Part shown: piece by piece, positions 1-7,127 of the stretch
Numbering within the stretch: position 1 is the stretch's first letter
Layout of the letters: each line of letters opens with the position of its first letter
Assembly: GCA_016840825.1 (NCBI GenBank)
Contig: JAEORN010000202.1
Span: 1-10,888, forward strand
Length of the DNA stretch: 10,888 bases
Reading direction: 5' to 3'
Source: Candidatus Thorarchaeota archaeon
GTDB taxonomy: Archaea; Asgardarchaeota; Thorarchaeia; Thorarchaeales; Thorarchaeaceae
The notes under the pieces: model-generated
Told to the model about the DNA's origin: nothing
Database searches by the model: none
The model's input: the letters and a program-made list of their open reading frames with translations, nothing else
Position numbers and translations under genes: made by a program

Positions 1-221
1 AAGGGAGGAACCTGCAGACCAACATTCCTAGCCGCTCGTCTGAGTTTCTCGGTTCTTTTGTATGCCCTTACAAGCCTAATTCCAGCTCTAATATATCGGG
101 GGTTACGTAGAACCCATGGTACAAAAAGTCGGGACATATTGGGATCCAACCCATCGAGGACGTTCTCCATCTGATTTGATGCTTCCATCCCATTTGCGTG
201 CTTCTTTACAGTTGTTAGCAT
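1..221 (-). CDS. Partial N-terminus, possible radical SAM protein
   Basis: An open frame of 73 codons starts at ATG 219-221 and runs without a stop off the left edge. The visible part has no catalytic motif. It is basic and helical, with a segment reading NPRYIRAGIRLVRAYKRTEK followed by LRRAARNVGLQVPP at the edge. From memory, many archaeal and bacterial radical SAM proteins carry a basic helical pre-domain ending in a VPPF-like segment just before the CxxxCxxC cluster motif. The gene stops exactly where that cluster would begin, so the assignment is inference. Alternative starts are internal ATGs at codons 12 and 18. It is divergent from the flavodoxin gene, with 164 bases between the two starts. 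A TATA-like GAATTTAAC on the minus strand near 250-257 would give an almost leaderless transcript. I am fairly sure it is coding and only moderately sure of the family. Confidence 0.5.
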   Translation of the reverse strand, partial: MLTTVKKHANGMEASNQMENVLDGLDPNMSRLFVPWVLRNPRYIRAGIRLVRAYKRTEKLRRAARNVGLQVPP

Positions 222-310
222 TGTTCTTACCCGATTGTCTTTGGCGCTGTTAAATTCTCATTGTGAAACAATATAAATGTTTGGCGAATAGCAAACGTTA
301 CACTTTCACA

Positions 311-324
311 AAACGTTTAAATCG
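311..324 (+). promoter_or_regulatory. BRE/TATA-like promoter of the flavodoxin gene
   Basis: AAACGTTTAAATCG contains a TTTAAA core at 316-321. A transcription start about 25 bases downstream (near 345) would give a leader of about 40 bases to the ATG at 386. The motif AAACGTT also occurs at 293-299, so this intergenic region has a short direct repeat that could be an operator. The site argues against the longer open frame that begins at GTG 263, because that start would lie upstream of the TATA box. Confidence 0.45.
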
Positions 325-385
325 TTTCAACTTGTATATTATTCACGCGTCATCCATGTTATCGCACATGGGGAGCTGGTATTCA

Positions 386-862
386 ATGAAGAAAGTTCTA
401 ATTATATACGATACGTTATTTGGGAATACAAGAAAGCTAGCACTGGAGATTGCATCAGGAATTCAAATGCACGAAGATATCAGCACGCAAGTGACACATG
501 CCAAGGAGCTAGAATCAGAGGATCTCTCAGAATATGCAGGCATTCTTTTTGGCGGCCCCACACGAGCATTCAGGGCAACACGAGGTGCCATGAATTCAAT
601 TAAGTGGGCAATCAAGAGGGGTCTTGATGGAAAGGTTGTTTCTACATTTGGGACCTACATGGTAGGTGACCAATCTCGTGGTGTACAAGGGATGGATAAG
701 AGGCTGAGACAAGACATGCTGGATGCCAAGGTACTTGCCCCTGGATTTTCAGCGAAGGTTGATGGGCCTCGTGGTCCAATAGCAACAGGGGAAATTCCTA
801 GAGCACAAGAGTGGGGACATGCATTCGGTCAAAGCCTGCTTACTATGCAGGACCAAGGATGA
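386..862 (+). CDS. Flavodoxin-like FMN protein
   Basis: A 158-residue protein of typical single-domain flavodoxin size, a cytosolic one-electron carrier or an FMN-binding subunit. The N-terminus MKKVLIIYDTLFGNTRKLA is a hydrophobic first strand followed by the FMN-phosphate loop T10-L-F-G-N-T15. The two loops that flank the flavin ring are visible at FGGPTRAF (55-62) and STFGTYMVGD (86-95). The frame is open upstream to GTG 263, but those residues do not look like a flavodoxin and precede the promoter. ATG 386 puts the first strand at the N-terminus as in the family, and a GGGAG lies 10 bases before it. The esterase follows after 44 bases on the same strand and may be co-transcribed. The redox partner cannot be named from the sequence. 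A relative of this fold, such as an NAD(P)H quinone reductase or a protoporphyrinogen oxidase-like protein, is possible. Confidence 0.87.
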   Translation: MKKVLIIYDTLFGNTRKLALEIASGIQMHEDISTQVTHAKELESEDLSEYAGILFGGPTRAFRATRGAMNSIKWAIKRGLDGKVVSTFGTYMVGDQSRGVQGMDKRLRQDMLDAKVLAPGFSAKVDGPRGPIATGEIPRAQEWGHAFGQSLLTMQDQG

Positions 863-874
863 ATCATCCACCCT

Positions 875-884
875 ATTGATATAC
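875..884 (+). promoter_or_regulatory. Weak TATA-like box before the esterase
   Basis: TTGATATACT is centred about 27 bases before ATG 907. This is the spacing expected for a leaderless archaeal transcript, and no Shine-Dalgarno site is seen before this ATG. Read-through from the flavodoxin gene is the alternative. Confidence 0.3.
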
Positions 885-906
885 TCCACACTAGATAGCT
901 CTAATC

Positions 907-2184
907 ATGACCACCACTGTACATCAGGGCGATCTTGAGAAAGCAGGATTGTTGCTTGCAGCTTTCTCAGGTATAATCCATTTCATAAATGGAATGCGTT
1001 TCGTTTTCTTTGGAGCACCCCTTCGATCAATCATGCTAGCAGCTGGAACAATCATTCTTCTGACGGGATTGATTCTTGGATGTGCAGTTCTGGTAGGAAT
1101 CCTTGTCTATTGGAAATTCAAAGTGACAGGTGCACTAATGATCCTCCTTGCTTCTATTTGGGGAATCTTAGTAAGTGGTGCATTCTATTTTGGACCCATA
1201 CTTGGAGTGTTTTCAGCGGCACTGCTTTTGTACGCTCAGAAATCTCAGATTCATCAACGCCAAGCAATTGCGATGCTAATTATTGGCTCCATTATCCTGG
1301 CACCTCTATTTTTGTCAATCAGCAACCAATCTTCAGGCTATCAGTATTTGACAGTGAATGGTATCCAACGGCAGTATCTAATCCACGTTCCTGAATCATA
1401 TGACGGTTCAGAACAAGTTCCACTGCTTATTGCACTTCATGGAGGAGGGGGTGATGCTAGGAACATCCAGAAGTCATATGGTTTTGATGAGATTTCTGAG
1501 CAGTACGGATTCATTGTCGTCTATCCTGATGGAACTGGCGATTTGAGATACTCCCTCCATACTTGGAACTCGGGGTATATCGATGCTTATGCCTCAAGGA
1601 ATGGGATAGATGATGTGGAATTTATCTTCCAATTAATCCTTCATCTGGAGTCTGAGTATCAAATTAATACCTCAGCTATCTATATGACAGGACACTCGAA
1701 TGGTGCGATGATGACTTACAGATTTGGAGCAGAGCATCCAGAGATGCTAAGAGGTATTGCACCTGTTTCAGGTGCTGTAGGTGGTCAGGTAACGGAGGAT
1801 GCAGAAGTCTACATCATCCCTGAACCAAGCCAATCTCTCTCTGTTGTCCATGTCCATGGCTTACTCGATGAGCAGGTACTCTACTCAGGGGGAAAGGGAG
1901 AGAAGGGATTTCTTGCAGAGCGAGTGGATCTCTCAGTGAACGACTCAATAGCATTCTGGGTTGAGCATAACAACTGCTCGGGGACACCAATAATTGAAAC
2001 ATCAAGCGATGATAGGATTGCACTATGGCGATTCGTGGGCGGGTCGCAGAGCACAGAAGTGCTATTAGTCACACTCTTTCATGGCAATCATTCATGGCTC
2101 AATATGACCGGAGAGGTTGCAGGCGAGGAGTTCATAGGGACGAGTCTATCCGAGATGATTTGGCTCTTGCTCGTGGGATTATGA
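907..2184 (+). CDS. Membrane-anchored PHB depolymerase/feruloyl esterase-like hydrolase
   Basis: A 425-residue protein in two parts. Residues 12-138 form about five membrane helices (roughly 12-30, 41-68, 73-93, 96-110, 120-138). The basic loops YWKFK and QKSQIHQRQ would be cytoplasmic, which places the C-terminal domain outside the cell. Residues 145-425 are an alpha/beta hydrolase of the LpqC/PHB-depolymerase esterase type. They show the oxyanion-hole motif HGGGG (178-182), the nucleophile elbow GHSNG with Ser264, a likely acid in GLLDEQV (Asp321) and the catalytic His395 in FHGNHSW. Family members hydrolyse ester bonds of polyhydroxyalkanoates, feruloylated polysaccharides or small esters; the substrate is not readable here. 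Usual members have a cleavable signal peptide, so the polytopic membrane module is unusual. The stop lies 13 bases from the convergent carboxypeptidase stop. Family confident, substrate unknown. Confidence 0.85.
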   Translation: MTTTVHQGDLEKAGLLLAAFSGIIHFINGMRFVFFGAPLRSIMLAAGTIILLTGLILGCAVLVGILVYWKFKVTGALMILLASIWGILVSGAFYFGPILGVFSAALLLYAQKSQIHQRQAIAMLIIGSIILAPLFLSISNQSSGYQYLTVNGIQRQYLIHVPESYDGSEQVPLLIALHGGGGDARNIQKSYGFDEISEQYGFIVVYPDGTGDLRYSLHTWNSGYIDAYASRNGIDDVEFIFQLILHLESEYQINTSAIYMTGHSNGAMMTYRFGAEHPEMLRGIAPVSGAVGGQVTEDAEVYIIPEPSQSLSVVHVHGLLDEQVLYSGGKGEKGFLAERVDLSVNDSIAFWVEHNNCSGTPIIETSSDDRIALWRFVGGSQSTEVLLVTLFHGNHSWLNMTGEVAGEEFIGTSLSEMIWLLLVGL

Positions 2185-2197
2185 TTTCTTTTCTCAC

Positions 2198-3901
2198 CTA
2201 TCTACGTCTGATGATGAAGATAATGACAACTGCAATCACTGCGACAGTTACACCCCCGAGGACGAGGGGGATGTAAGTGATGCCGTAGATGAAGTTGATA
2301 GAGAAACGGGAATATCCAACGTAGTCGTTGCCTATCTCAATTTGGAAGTTCGTCCCCGCTAAGCTGTCATCGAACTGGAGTTCAACATCAGTCGTTACAG
2401 TCGAATCAGCATCTATACTGGGAATACTACCAAGAATAGTTCCGTTCAAGAGCCTAATTGATACAGGGTCAATTGTCTTGATTCTTGGACTGAGGTCGGT
2501 GACAGTAAGACTGGTGTTGATAGCAGTGCCTGAGGTTGAGGTCGCATTCAATTGCACAGATAGACGGGGTGTCTGTTCAAGGAGATATTCGAATGTAGGA
2601 ATAAGCTCTAACCACAATTTATTGATTGCAGACTCGTAGGGAGAAAATATTTCGAAAAGGCTCCGCCATTCCATAATCACATGAGTGTCATTCTCAAAGA
2701 TGACAGAATACATCTCTTCTGAAAAACCCGTCGCATTCTGGTAGATTTCCAGTGATAGTGGTGCTAAGCACTCCCGGGATTCATACATCCATGCATCCCA
2801 ACCACCAGGTGTAGCTGCTAAATCTTCACTCATCCCAGCCATGGAAGCACCATATCGATTCAGTCGGTTATAGCTGGAAGGCATGATATCAGAAAGATCA
2901 TCCCAGATAAGAGAGAAGAGCTCTTCATCTGCTGGTAAACCAGTATCGTTTGTTGGGAAGAAAGTACCATTGATACCAGTGTGCAATGAATATGCCATTG
3001 CGAAATCATGCTCAAGGGCGAAGTCGCGAAAAGCCCGAGTTTCAGGCTCTGAGAATCCAGACGTACCTTGATATGTCTGACTCAATGGATTAGTGAGTGA
3101 GGGATGGTCGATTCCCCAATTAGCGTCATAATTACGATTCAAGTCCACAAGCCCTACAAAGTCTTCATTCACGAGACCGTCGCCATCATTATCTATTCCC
3201 TCATAGTAATCGTAAAGCCAAACCAAGCCACCCTCACCATCTTTCTCATACATCTCATAAAGGGACATAATACCATCACCATTGATATCTTCCCTATCGT
3301 CCTCATCGAAAAGTCCGTCGCCATCATCATCATATGGATGCATATTCTTTCTAAGAAATGGAGAGCCAGTGATGTAGATCCAATCCAAGGTTTCAGGGTT
3401 GAGTGTTGGAATCACATAGATTTCCTGAGTGTCGACAAATTGAGTTATATCATCATCAATACCATAGTTATTGACCAGCCAGAGTATGAAGCGCAAAGCA
3501 ACCTCAACGGTTACCTTTTCTCTCCCATGATGATGAGCGACGACTAATGTCTTTGACTTCTGCTGAGGAGCATTCTCATTTGTAACGCAAACACTGTTGA
3601 TGATGAAGTTGTGATAGGATTGGCCAATCTCCTCGACTTTAATGAGACTGGGCACGCTAAGTTGGATATTATCAAGCTCTTCCTCAAGCATTGATACATT
3701 ATGGTATGCATCAGGATAGAGTAATGATACATCACTCCAAGTCCTATTTATGGAGGGACTTTGTACAGGGATAATGAGAGGTGTTTCAGCTCCAACAAAT
3801 GATGGAGAATAAACCAAGGTTAAGAGCATCATAGTGAGAGCACTCAGTAAAATAACGCGGCGACTAAAATTATAGAATTTCAGGACGCATGGCCTCCTCA
3901 A
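2198..3901 (-). CDS. Secreted, membrane-anchored M14 zinc carboxypeptidase
   Basis: A 567-residue protein with a signal peptide (basic n-region to R15, hydrophobic 16-36, cleavage near A38) and an M14 catalytic domain at about 60-415. A beta-type domain (about 445-535), a membrane helix (543-564) and the tail RRR follow. Zinc ligands are H125 and E128 (HGRE) and H307 (YSLHTG). N255-R256 in DLNRNYD match the carboxylate-binding Asn-Arg of carboxypeptidase A, and E385 in LSLEIY fits the catalytic Glu. An acidic insert (188-250) carries three DxDGDG or DxNGDG-like loops that probably bind calcium. It would trim C-terminal residues from peptides outside the cell. The in-frame start is doubtful: TTG 3899-3901 precedes an AGGAGG at 3893-3898, and the ATG two bases after that site is out of frame and closes after six codons. 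A CTG at 3881-3883 is a possible true start. The stop faces the esterase stop. Confidence 0.88.
   Translation of the reverse strand: MRRPCVLKFYNFSRRVILLSALTMMLLTLVYSPSFVGAETPLIIPVQSPSINRTWSDVSLLYPDAYHNVSMLEEELDNIQLSVPSLIKVEEIGQSYHNFIINSVCVTNENAPQQKSKTLVVAHHHGREKVTVEVALRFILWLVNNYGIDDDITQFVDTQEIYVIPTLNPETLDWIYITGSPFLRKNMHPYDDDGDGLFDEDDREDINGDGIMSLYEMYEKDGEGGLVWLYDYYEGIDNDGDGLVNEDFVGLVDLNRNYDANWGIDHPSLTNPLSQTYQGTSGFSEPETRAFRDFALEHDFAMAYSLHTGINGTFFPTNDTGLPADEELFSLIWDDLSDIMPSSYNRLNRYGASMAGMSEDLAATPGGWDAWMYESRECLAPLSLEIYQNATGFSEEMYSVIFENDTHVIMEWRSLFEIFSPYESAINKLWLELIPTFEYLLEQTPRLSVQLNATSTSGTAINTSLTVTDLSPRIKTIDPVSIRLLNGTILGSIPSIDADSTVTTDVELQFDDSLAGTNFQIEIGNDYVGYSRFSINFIYGITYIPLVLGGVTVAVIAVVIIFIIRRR
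3893..3898 (-). promoter_or_regulatory. Shine-Dalgarno-like AGGAGG with no normal start behind it
   Basis: A perfect AGGAGG on the minus strand lies inside codons 2-3 of the longest carboxypeptidase frame. At good spacing (nine bases) the only in-frame candidate is CTG 3881-3883. The ATG at 3888-3890 is two bases away and in another frame. Confidence 0.4.
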
Positions 3902-3928
3902 ATGAAGTTCATATGCGATACTTCCAGC

Positions 3929-3938
3929 CCTATTTAAC
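3929..3938 (-). promoter_or_regulatory. TATA-like box of the carboxypeptidase gene
   Basis: The minus strand reads GGTTAAATAGG here. A start of transcription about 25 bases downstream falls near 3908, only a few bases before the TTG at 3901, so the leader would be very short. Confidence 0.45.
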
Positions 3939-4033
3939 CATTCTGAGATTTATAGGGTAATGAATGCTACGCGAAATCTACAAGAACCAGTCTATCTGAG
4001 TTAGCATGGCTTTCGCTCACAGAATAATCAACT

Positions 4034-4783
4034 TCACACTTTCGTGACAGGAAAAAGATCCAGTAGCTCCTCCATATGATCAATCACAATTAGGTCCTCA
4101 GATGCCCATCCAGCTTCTTCCTTATCGCACCATACGATCAGTATCGGAAGGAAATCTGCCCTTCTTGCCGCTCCAACATCATGCTCCACCTTATCTCCGA
4201 CATAGGCGCATTTTCTTGGATTTACTCCCAACTTTGAGGCAGCTTGAAGAAGCATGAAGGGAGAAGGTTTTCTATAGCCAGGAACACAGGAATACTCGAT
4301 TGCATCAAAAAGATGTTCAATCTTCGCTGAATCAAGATGTGGGATTGGATCATTGCGTCTGTTGGAAGCTATCCCCAATCGATACCCTCGATCGTAAAGG
4401 GTTTGTAGTACTGGTCTACAGGATTCCAAGAACTTGGGCTTTGTCTTGCTATACGCTTCCTCCCAAGCAGTGTGAGATCTCCAAGCCATTTCCTGTAGAT
4501 TCCCCTCAACTCCGAGTTCTTGTAAAATGATTCTATCATACTCCACTGAGTCATCAAAAGAGGGTAACCAATACGGATTGACATTCTCTTGAACTAGACG
4601 TCGGTCAAATAGATTGTCGACTCTCTTCGCGATGGCAAGAATTTCAGAATCAGTGATATTAGCGAATTCGTGAAGATTGAGTTCTTTCAAAATGAATCTG
4701 GTCATGATGACAATCTCTCTGGGAGTGTCGTAAAGTGTTCCCCCCATATCGAACACAATCGCATTGATTCCATCTTTTATCAT
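4034..4783 (-). CDS. HAD-superfamily hydrolase-like protein
   Basis: A 249-residue cytosolic protein with the four HAD motifs in order. Motif I is FDMGGT with nucleophile Asp12, motif II is IASN with Ser140, motif III is the Lys172 of YRKPSP, and motif IV is GDKVEHD with Asp197 and Asp202. A helical cap of the C1 type lies between motif I and motif II (about 20-120). In motif I the second acid of the usual DxD is glycine (DMG). HAD phosphatases use that acid for general acid/base catalysis, so this may be a subclass with altered chemistry; FDxGGT variants do occur in the superfamily. The frame is open to TTG 4798, but ATG 4783 is preferred because it has a normal start and a TATA-like box 26 bases upstream. 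The small CxxC gene lies 98 bases upstream on the same strand. The substrate cannot be inferred. Confidence 0.85.
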   Translation of the reverse strand: MIKDGINAIVFDMGGTLYDTPREIVIMTRFILKELNLHEFANITDSEILAIAKRVDNLFDRRLVQENVNPYWLPSFDDSVEYDRIILQELGVEGNLQEMAWRSHTAWEEAYSKTKPKFLESCRPVLQTLYDRGYRLGIASNRRNDPIPHLDSAKIEHLFDAIEYSCVPGYRKPSPFMLLQAASKLGVNPRKCAYVGDKVEHDVGAARRADFLPILIVWCDKEEAGWASEDLIVIDHMEELLDLFPVTKV

Positions 4784-4804
4784 AAGGACCACTCGCAAAT
4801 GAAT

Positions 4805-4812
4805 CTAATATG
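4805..4812 (-). promoter_or_regulatory. Possible TATA-like box of the HAD gene
   Basis: The minus strand reads CATATTAG, centred about 26 bases before ATG 4783. This fits a leaderless transcript and supports that start over TTG 4798. Confidence 0.3.
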
Positions 4813-4881
4813 TCAAACTAATGCAAGGATTTCAATAATATGCTGCGATGTGATATCAGTACGAGATGGCAGACATACCGT

Positions 4882-5136
4882 TCAGACTACTTCTAGGAAT
4901 ACGTCTATCACGCTTTCAATGAATGCAGGATCTTTATACTGAGGAGAATACTCACTCACCATTATCAGATTACGAACATCCGCACGTGTAGTTAGTTCGA
5001 GACCAAGGTCTAAACACAGAGATAGTAACTTGGCAACTTCTTGTTCGACACAGAATATGCAGGCCTCTTCTGCTTCAGTGCTCAATATTTCACCTTCAAA
5101 GAATAATTCGGAATGAAATACATTAAAGGTGTGCAT
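4882..5136 (-). CDS. Small CxxC protein, copy A
   Basis: An 84-residue protein of unknown function. A single CxxC (C26-I-F-C29) is followed by a helical region with the core KLLSLCLDLGLE and NLIMVSEYS, ending at FIESVIDVFLEVV. From C26 to the end it aligns without gaps to the protein at 9293-9496, with 30 of 59 residues identical by my hand count. That conservation is the main evidence that it is real. ATG 5134-5136 is preferred over the adjacent TTG 5137-5139; no clear Shine-Dalgarno site is visible. It lies between the terminator of the substrate-binding protein gene and the HAD gene. One CxxC pair could share a metal ion across a dimer or act as a redox pair, but both ideas are guesses. 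I do not recognise the family. Confidence 0.72.
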   Translation of the reverse strand: MHTFNVFHSELFFEGEILSTEAEEACIFCVEQEVAKLLSLCLDLGLELTTRADVRNLIMVSEYSPQYKDPAFIESVIDVFLEVV

Positions 5137-5257
5137 CAAGGCATGTTTGATGGAGAATGATTAGGAGTGTAAAATGGTATACTTCTAGGTGATTAGTACA
5201 AAAATGACCGGACTATTTGAAGGTAGCTTCTCAAATTCAAATGTATAGAGTAATGAT

Positions 5258-5294
5258 TCAAGAAGAAAAAGAGGAAGGGGAGATATCTCCCCTT
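5258..5294 (-). terminator. Hairpin plus T-tract terminator of the substrate-binding protein gene
   Basis: Bases 5275-5294 are a perfect 20-base palindrome, AAGGGGAGATATCTCCCCTT. On the minus strand, nine bases after the stop codon of the gene ending at 5304, it forms an eight-pair stem with an ATAT loop and is followed by the pyrimidine tract CCTCTTTTTCTTCTT (5259-5274 region). This looks like an intrinsic terminator. Archaeal termination mainly depends on the U-rich tract; the stable stem may also protect the 3' end of an abundant mRNA. Confidence 0.75.
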
Positions 5295-5303
5295 GAACTA
5301 GTA

Positions 5304-7127
5304 TTATCTGTTCCTCATCAAGACATAGCCACCAATGAGGATTACAACAGCTGCACCAACTGCACCAGCAACAATTGCAAGAGTTAGATCAGGGAGAGCT
5401 GAATCATCTGGTTCAGTACCTGAATCATCAGTCCTCGCAGGACCAAAGAAGTAATTTGGATTGTAGGTCAACTCGGTGAACTCTCCTGCGATATATTCTG
5501 ATACGTTGAACGGACCTGATGTGACCATCGGTTCATTTGGTGGATCAGGATTCCAGAGATTCCAATTCTCAGCACCAATATCCTCAAAAACGTGTTTTGG
5601 TAGAATTGGTTTATATCCCACAGTATGCAGATGCCAGTAGGATTCGGTTTCGAAATCAACAATTACGGTATATGGAGTTGGTGCAAATGCAGCAGTCATC
5701 TCGTTGAGATTTGCACCTTGGGGATTACCAGGACCGTCCCGATAGAAATTCAAGGTGAATGCTACGTCTTCAGCTGTCAATGGTAAGCCATCGCTCCAAG
5801 TCGCATTCTGAATTATGTCAAATGTGAAACGAGAGTAGCCTTCCGGTATACTAGGGTTATCAGCATGTGTTTCAATCATATAGGATTCTGCCAACCACAT
5901 TACATCCAAACCATCAGGGCCAGGTTGAATTAACGAGTCATACAGCATAGTCAAGACATTATTTGTATATGCAGAGGTAGAAACCATATTGTTGAATGTG
6001 TCTATATCTAAAGGATTACTCCAACGCATTGTCCCTCCGAATGGACCACCAACACTCTCCTTAAGGTGTGCTTTATAATTAGTCCACCAACCTGGAACTC
6101 CATCGATAGGTGAGTTGACCCAGCCTTCAAATCTATCAGTTCTATATGCAGAAAGAAGGATGTTCTCATAACAGACAATTTCAGGGCATTCATAAACCCA
6201 AATCTTTTGCATCTCTCGAGCTGCTTCTAAAACGTCTTCATAATCAGTTGCATGGAGGAGTTGGTCCCTCCATGAATCATATGATTCGTTCTTAAAAGCT
6301 GGTGAATTCCAGAATGGTTCATCAGCATACTCAGACCAATAATTGTATGCCAACCAGTTCACATCAAAATTAGTAAAGCTGACACCTAAGAAAACTATGT
6401 CAAAATCACCATGGTAGTTGAGGCGGCTGAGATATTCATAGAAATCTGTCGAAACAGAGTTGGCATCAATATCCATGGCTTTCAAAGCTGCCTCTGTCAA
6501 CTCTCCTACCTCGATAGCTATGCCAGATGATGATGAGCATTCAACTAGCACATCAAAATCAGATCCATCGGGGGCTTCTCTGAATCCATCTTCATCTATG
6601 TCGATAAAACCTGCTCTATCCAACAGTTCATTCCCCAACACAACATTGGATTCATAGTATGTATAGGGTAATTGACCTTCAATTGAGAATGGATTTACTT
6701 GTGCGACAACACTGTCCTGAGGAACTGAGAGACCATCCCAAACATCATCTGAGATTGCCTCTTTATCAAGAGCGAATGCAAGGGCTCTCCTAAAGGCAGT
6801 AATGTTATACGGATACTTAGCTGTGTTGATTGTCAGGTATCCATACCCATTTCGCAATACATTTGCCACATCGATATCTTCAGCTTCCAATAGTGTATCA
6901 AGGAAACTTGGATCAACCATATCACCGATTAGGTCGATGTCATCATCTTGCAGTGAAAGAACTTGCTGGTCATCCTGTGTAATTACGTTGTAGAGAATTT
7001 TCTCGACAAAAGGCCCAGATTTTACACTATCGTAGATATTCGTTTGAGCATCTACAAAAAGTGGTGAAACGGCCATCAGGATAAATGCAGCAATTGTGAA
7101 TCCTGCAATTATTCTATTTCTCTTCAT
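5304..7127 (-). CDS. Circularly permuted family 5 (peptide/nickel type) substrate-binding protein
   Basis: A 607-residue exported protein with a signal peptide (1-27, cleavage after VDA), a solute-binding region, an acidic linker (566-580) and one membrane helix (581-603) ending in MRNR. It would present a ligand to an ABC importer on the outer face. The two halves of the family 5 domain are in reverse order. Residues 40-355 match the usual C-terminal half: KILYNVITQDDQQVLSLQDDDIDL, LRNGYGYLTINTAKYP and FRRALAFALDKEAI. Residues 362-565 match the usual N-terminal half: GGTMRWSNPLDIDTFN, LYDSLI, WLAESY, ATWSDGLPLTAEDVAFTLNF, PILPKHVF, SGPFNVSEY and LTYNPNYFFG. No permease or ATPase gene is in the window. 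The start is ATG with signal peptide following; the leader may be structured (7211-7257). Family is certain; ligand is unknown, peptides being plausible. Confidence 0.93.
   Translation of the reverse strand: MKRNRIIAGFTIAAFILMAVSPLFVDAQTNIYDSVKSGPFVEKILYNVITQDDQQVLSLQDDDIDLIGDMVDPSFLDTLLEAEDIDVANVLRNGYGYLTINTAKYPYNITAFRRALAFALDKEAISDDVWDGLSVPQDSVVAQVNPFSIEGQLPYTYYESNVVLGNELLDRAGFIDIDEDGFREAPDGSDFDVLVECSSSSGIAIEVGELTEAALKAMDIDANSVSTDFYEYLSRLNYHGDFDIVFLGVSFTNFDVNWLAYNYWSEYADEPFWNSPAFKNESYDSWRDQLLHATDYEDVLEAAREMQKIWVYECPEIVCYENILLSAYRTDRFEGWVNSPIDGVPGWWTNYKAHLKESVGGPFGGTMRWSNPLDIDTFNNMVSTSAYTNNVLTMLYDSLIQPGPDGLDVMWLAESYMIETHADNPSIPEGYSRFTFDIIQNATWSDGLPLTAEDVAFTLNFYRDGPGNPQGANLNEMTAAFAPTPYTVIVDFETESYWHLHTVGYKPILPKHVFEDIGAENWNLWNPDPPNEPMVTSGPFNVSEYIAGEFTELTYNPNYFFGPARTDDSGTEPDDSALPDLTLAIVAGAVGAAVVILIGGYVLMRNR

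Noticed and set aside
263..385. N-terminal extension of the flavodoxin frame from GTG 263
   Set aside because: It starts upstream of the TATA-like box, its residues do not resemble a flavodoxin, and ATG 386 gives the normal family N-terminus.
2252..2270. CCCCC and GGGGG arms forming a potential hairpin
   Set aside because: It lies inside the coding sequence of the peptidase membrane anchor and is explained by Gly and Pro codons.
3104..3547. 147-residue plus-strand open frame
   Set aside because: It is antisense to the M14 peptidase, whose zinc and substrate motifs lie in exactly this stretch, and it has no signal of its own.
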